This document shows positions 60,331 through 64,000 of a DNA stretch of 64,000 bases, one piece after another. Source of the DNA: Stercorarius parasiticus (taxonomy: Eukaryota > Chordata > Aves > Charadriiformes > Stercorariidae). The translations under genes and the position numbers were made by a program. Under the pieces are notes generated by a model. It made no database searches and was not told the origin of the DNA. It was given only the letters and a program-made list of their open reading frames with translations. Where the stretch lies: NCBI GenBank assembly GCA_013396915.1, contig VWZL01000360.1, positions 318,284 to 382,283 of the forward strand. Reading direction: 5' to 3'. Positions within the stretch are counted from its first letter, which is position 1. Every line of letters starts with the position of its first letter.

Positions 60331-63300
60331 GCATAACATCACTTTATTACAGTACTGTAACATGTCACAGTAATATGATGGGATGATAAAATGCAGCCCA
60401 TGAAACAAACTCATTGTTGGAGTCAAGCAGAAGCACATAGCAGTGTGGACAACAGCTAGAAGCTTGCCATGTGATGTGTATCATCAGCTAGATGAGAAGC
60501 ATCTGTGCACTGCACCCAGAAAGCACCACCTTGCTATTCTGCTCTCTTCTTTTGACTTTTAATGAATGGTATTTATTATCTGCACATTGTAAGCACTCTT
60601 GGAACTCAGCTGTCTGTCTTCTCTCCAGAAGAAAATAAACTTAATTATTTGAAAAGATAAAAATAATTGAATTGAGGAAATCAACATCAACACCCCAAGC
60701 ATAGCAGCTTCTACAGGACATACTATGGGTGGGAAAGTTTTCAAGGACATCATTAACCTGCTTAACCATACATGAGACTACTGTAATTTGTCTGCCAAGA
60801 ATAAGGGAGTAAAGTATACTGCTAATCTTCTTGCTTTGTTTCCTGAAGGTCATGAATATTCCTGAGCTCTTGATGATCTTTGACAACCATCCTCTGTTGA
60901 AAGCATAACTATGACACCGTTCACTGCACCACTGTGTTATACTCTCAACAGCAGTGCCCCACTCAGCACACAAACGTCTTTGATCAGTTCGAATGAATCA
61001 GACCCACCAAATATTTGAACGTTTAAAGGAGAAGCTCCTAAGACTGCAAAACCCTGATTAAGTGGCTTTCCAACCCTGAATGTGGTCAGCTTCGTAAGCT
61101 GTTAAACTGTTCGCTTAAGCTGGCACTTAAGCTGTTCACTTTTAAATCTGCGGGTTCTTCTTTGCATGCCCATAATTGTCTTTGTCTTGGTAAGGCAGAA
61201 CAGTTCAATATTGATCATATACCTCAGCCCAGTCAAGATTTAGAGTAGAAGCATTTCTCTAAGTCTCTTTCAGAGCACAACCTGGTAGTCAAAATCAGAG
61301 CCTGATTCACACTGACTGCTTAAAACATCTCCGAAAACCTAACTAGGAGCTACCATTTTATTTTAAAATTTAGCAGGTCTAAATGATAGCCATAACCTGT
61401 TTACATAACTTGTCCTTTGCCATCAAAATGGACTTAGATACCTAATTCCTGTTTGTCCAGTTAGGGATCTTTGCGGATATAGGTGTCAACTTATAGTTCA
61501 GTAATTACTAGACTAAGGAATTCAAAAATACACCTCTATCTTCCACAAATTTTCTCACACACAAATTGTAATAAGTGAGCATAGATTCAATTGGCATGTT
61601 GAGCTCTGTCATCAAGCGAGTAGGGCATTTATGGGGAATGGAGGCTAGGGGAGGCCTGAATTCCAAGGTTGGCCCCTCAGGACAGTATTTTAAGGGTCAG
61701 TAGATAAAATACAGAGAGCTGTTCAGTGGTTAGTCCTCCTCTTTCCCTCTGCTCTCTCACGGTGAAGCTCAAAAAACAGGGCCACAATGTTTTAGATTCA
61801 ACAGTAAGGTCACAGCACAGTACCTGGGCACAGCGCTGAGAACCTAAGACAGACTTCAGGATTCTTCTGACATAAAGTTATAGTGTTTAATTTTAGGTTA
61901 CATTCCTTACCACATTTGTCTAACCAATTTTTCTATTATTTTTTTTTTAAACCAAAGTTGGGGCCTGGGGCAACTTCACTGCTTTTCGGGAACCATAATA
62001 AAACTAATGATTGATTGCTATTGCATCAAGCCTCTTCGAAAGTAGAGCCTTCTGTATCAACAGGTACATCCAAACATACATAAAGACAGTGTATAAACAC
62101 ATCGTGTAGATGTAAAGGAGAAACATTTTTTTATTGTCACCCACTCCCACTACATCTTTTGCTTATTATTCCCAACCCAGTAACAGTGAAAAATTTTTTG
62201 ACACTATCATTTAACCACCGTTCTTACTTCATACCTCACTAATGCAGAAAACACACAATTTAACTGCAGATTCACTCCAATAAACATGACAAAATTACTT
62301 GTGGTTTTTTCAAAGATATACAGATACACAGGGTAAGTTAAATTGTCTTCAAGGCCTAAGAAACTTTATTTACTACATATGAGTTGTGGGTTTAAATTTT
62401 CCCAATGCTAGTTAGAAAGACAATAAGCAAAGAGATGCGTTTGATTCCAGAAACATCTTAACCAATAAATTCAGTTGCAAAACTAAAATTAATTTTGGGA
62501 TACGTCAGGATACTATCAAAGGTGTAACTATTTCCCAACTTTCATTCATTTCGAATCTCCTGATTGGCAAGACCCTGTATTGAAAATGTTTGGCTTCTGG
62601 AAGAATAAAATTATGGGAGGCATGGTATAAATTATTGTGTGCATTCTTTAATATATGAGAAATATTTCTTTTGAGCATCTGGAGGCATACAGTTTCTCAT
62701 TCTAGAAATTAATTGTGCATTGCCTCCATAAACACAGGATTGAAATTGTGGATTCAAAATGAATTAACCCGTTCCCCCTACCTGACAACAGGGAATCATC
62801 ACTTCCAACATTTCTCATGATTAATATTCTATCTGAAATGTTAACAGCACTTCAAAGGGCCACCTTCCCTTATTCAAAGATGCAGTATTAGAGGAAAATT
62901 TAATCCTGTTGTAGGCAGGGGAGTTGCACTAACACTGCATTATCTTCAGTGTCTATCTAGTAGGGGATATTACACACATTCCAGTTTGCAAAAACACGAA
63001 TTAGCTCATTGTCTGCCTAGACCCAAATACAGAACACAGATTTCCCAAATAGTTTACGAAGTACCAAAATGAGAGCTTTATAGTAAGACACTGTAATGGA
63101 CAATGCTGAAATGCTATGCAGCATATATTTTGTCATTTAAAAGTACTTTGCCAGTATGTGATGAGGTGAATTCAAGTGCCTAACTTCATATATATAAAAC
63201 CAAATTTATTTAATTTTTTATATAAAAGCTTTGCAAGTAGAATGAATTTTGGTCTTGTAAAAAAAACAAAATTTGAAATGTACTAAACTGAAATGTACAA

Positions 63301-64000
63301 CTTGAATTTTTGTCAAAAACAAAACCACTGTTTGTAGGCAGGAAAGAGTGTGTACCTACAAAACAGCTGTTTCTCATTTTTGCAAAAATAATGATCTTTT
63401 ATGCCCAGCGCAAAACCATGAAAACTCATTTTTTTCCCAAGGGGTGAATTTTCCTAAAATTTCACTGTGATATGCTACCACACATTTATTAACAAAGACA
63501 CCTTTCTTGATATAAAATTCACAAATAATCACAAAAAGAATATAAATTATGACTCCTAAGGGAAAATTGATATGGTAGCTGTTTTGAAAAATAATAAATT
63601 AGGATCATTGTATAGCCAATTGATTTTTTTTGAAAAGAAAACAAAGACCCTGAGTTTTGCTGTTAACAATCCACCATGCTTAATTTTTACTCCCCTCCCT
63701 TATAACACATTGTGATACCTACCACATAGCATTCCTATTCACTGAAACAAAACCACTAAAGTAGGACTGGAACTTGGAGACTGACATAACTACTTTCAGT
63801 TAACATGGCCTCTGCCAGAAATACAACACGTTAGCGAAGTGATTACTAGAAGTTTACATTCTGATTTTCCTGGATAAACAAAATTATTCAATTTCCAGAA
63901 CTGCAAACATTTAAATGATTCCCCTACTGAAAGTCAATGTTTACATTTCCTAAAATACTAGAGCATATTAGCTTCCTGCATCCAATTTTCTCACCCTGAG

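Larger units (their letters stand above)
54631..64000 (-). other. Intron 26 (partial), no exon recognised
   Basis: 9.4 kb upstream of exon 27. I looked for RYR2 exon 26 (sequence ending in a GWTYGIQQ-like motif) on the minus strand and did not find it. It holds two related segments of about 65 bp (56837-56901 and 58501-58568) and a doubtful CR1 remnant near 60160-60330. Open frames here are short and unsupported. Confidence 0.7.

Overview
This window is eukaryotic, from a vertebrate and most likely a bird. Repeats are almost entirely CR1 LINE fragments, several ending in the avian ATTCTATGATTCTATG-type tail. The introns are far more compact than in mammals, and the coding matches are closest to amniote sequence as I remember it. 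It is a draft assembly: there is a 48-base N gap at 4761-4808 and single Ns at 5745, 5944, 30618 and 54125.

The window holds one gene, the cardiac ryanodine receptor RYR2, on the minus strand. I placed 31 consecutive coding exons between 54630 (5' side) and 917 (3' side). All have GT-AG borders and compatible phases. They join to 5445 nt, exactly 1815 codons with no stop or frameshift, and match about residues 1023-2838 of the human protein. Exon numbers 27-57 follow human numbering from memory, anchored on the large 802-bp exon 37. The gene's start and the pore region lie outside the window.

In transcript order, 54630-54483 encodes the end of the P1 (RyR repeat 1-2) domain. Then 48596-41906 encodes SPRY2, 41.0-36.2 kb SPRY3, 35.3-26.6 kb the junctional or handle solenoid with an acidic divergent region, and 23.8-8.3 kb the first helical domain, with the central hot spot for human catecholaminergic tachycardia (CPVT) mutations. 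Finally 5138-917 encodes the start of the P2 (RyR repeat 3-4) domain, with the S2808/S2814 phosphorylation sites. All are cytoplasmic parts of the homotetrameric sarcoplasmic reticulum Ca2+ release channel.

The rest is intron. It holds CR1 fragments of different ages and a full-length U6 snRNA pseudogene fused to a CR1 tail (21761-21866 joined to about 21600-21760). It also holds a perfect 38-bp palindrome at 11421-11458 and an identical 661-bp duplication (5084-5744 = 5945-6605) that looks like an assembly error and carries a false partial copy of exon 54. The 54631-64000 flank is intron or upstream sequence with no exon I can recognise.

The most interesting points are the U6-CR1 chimera and three coding differences. 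A tyrosine stands where mammals have the S2030/S2031 protein kinase A site, a valine stands at the human A1136V position, and glutamates stand at the human G1885/G1886 position.
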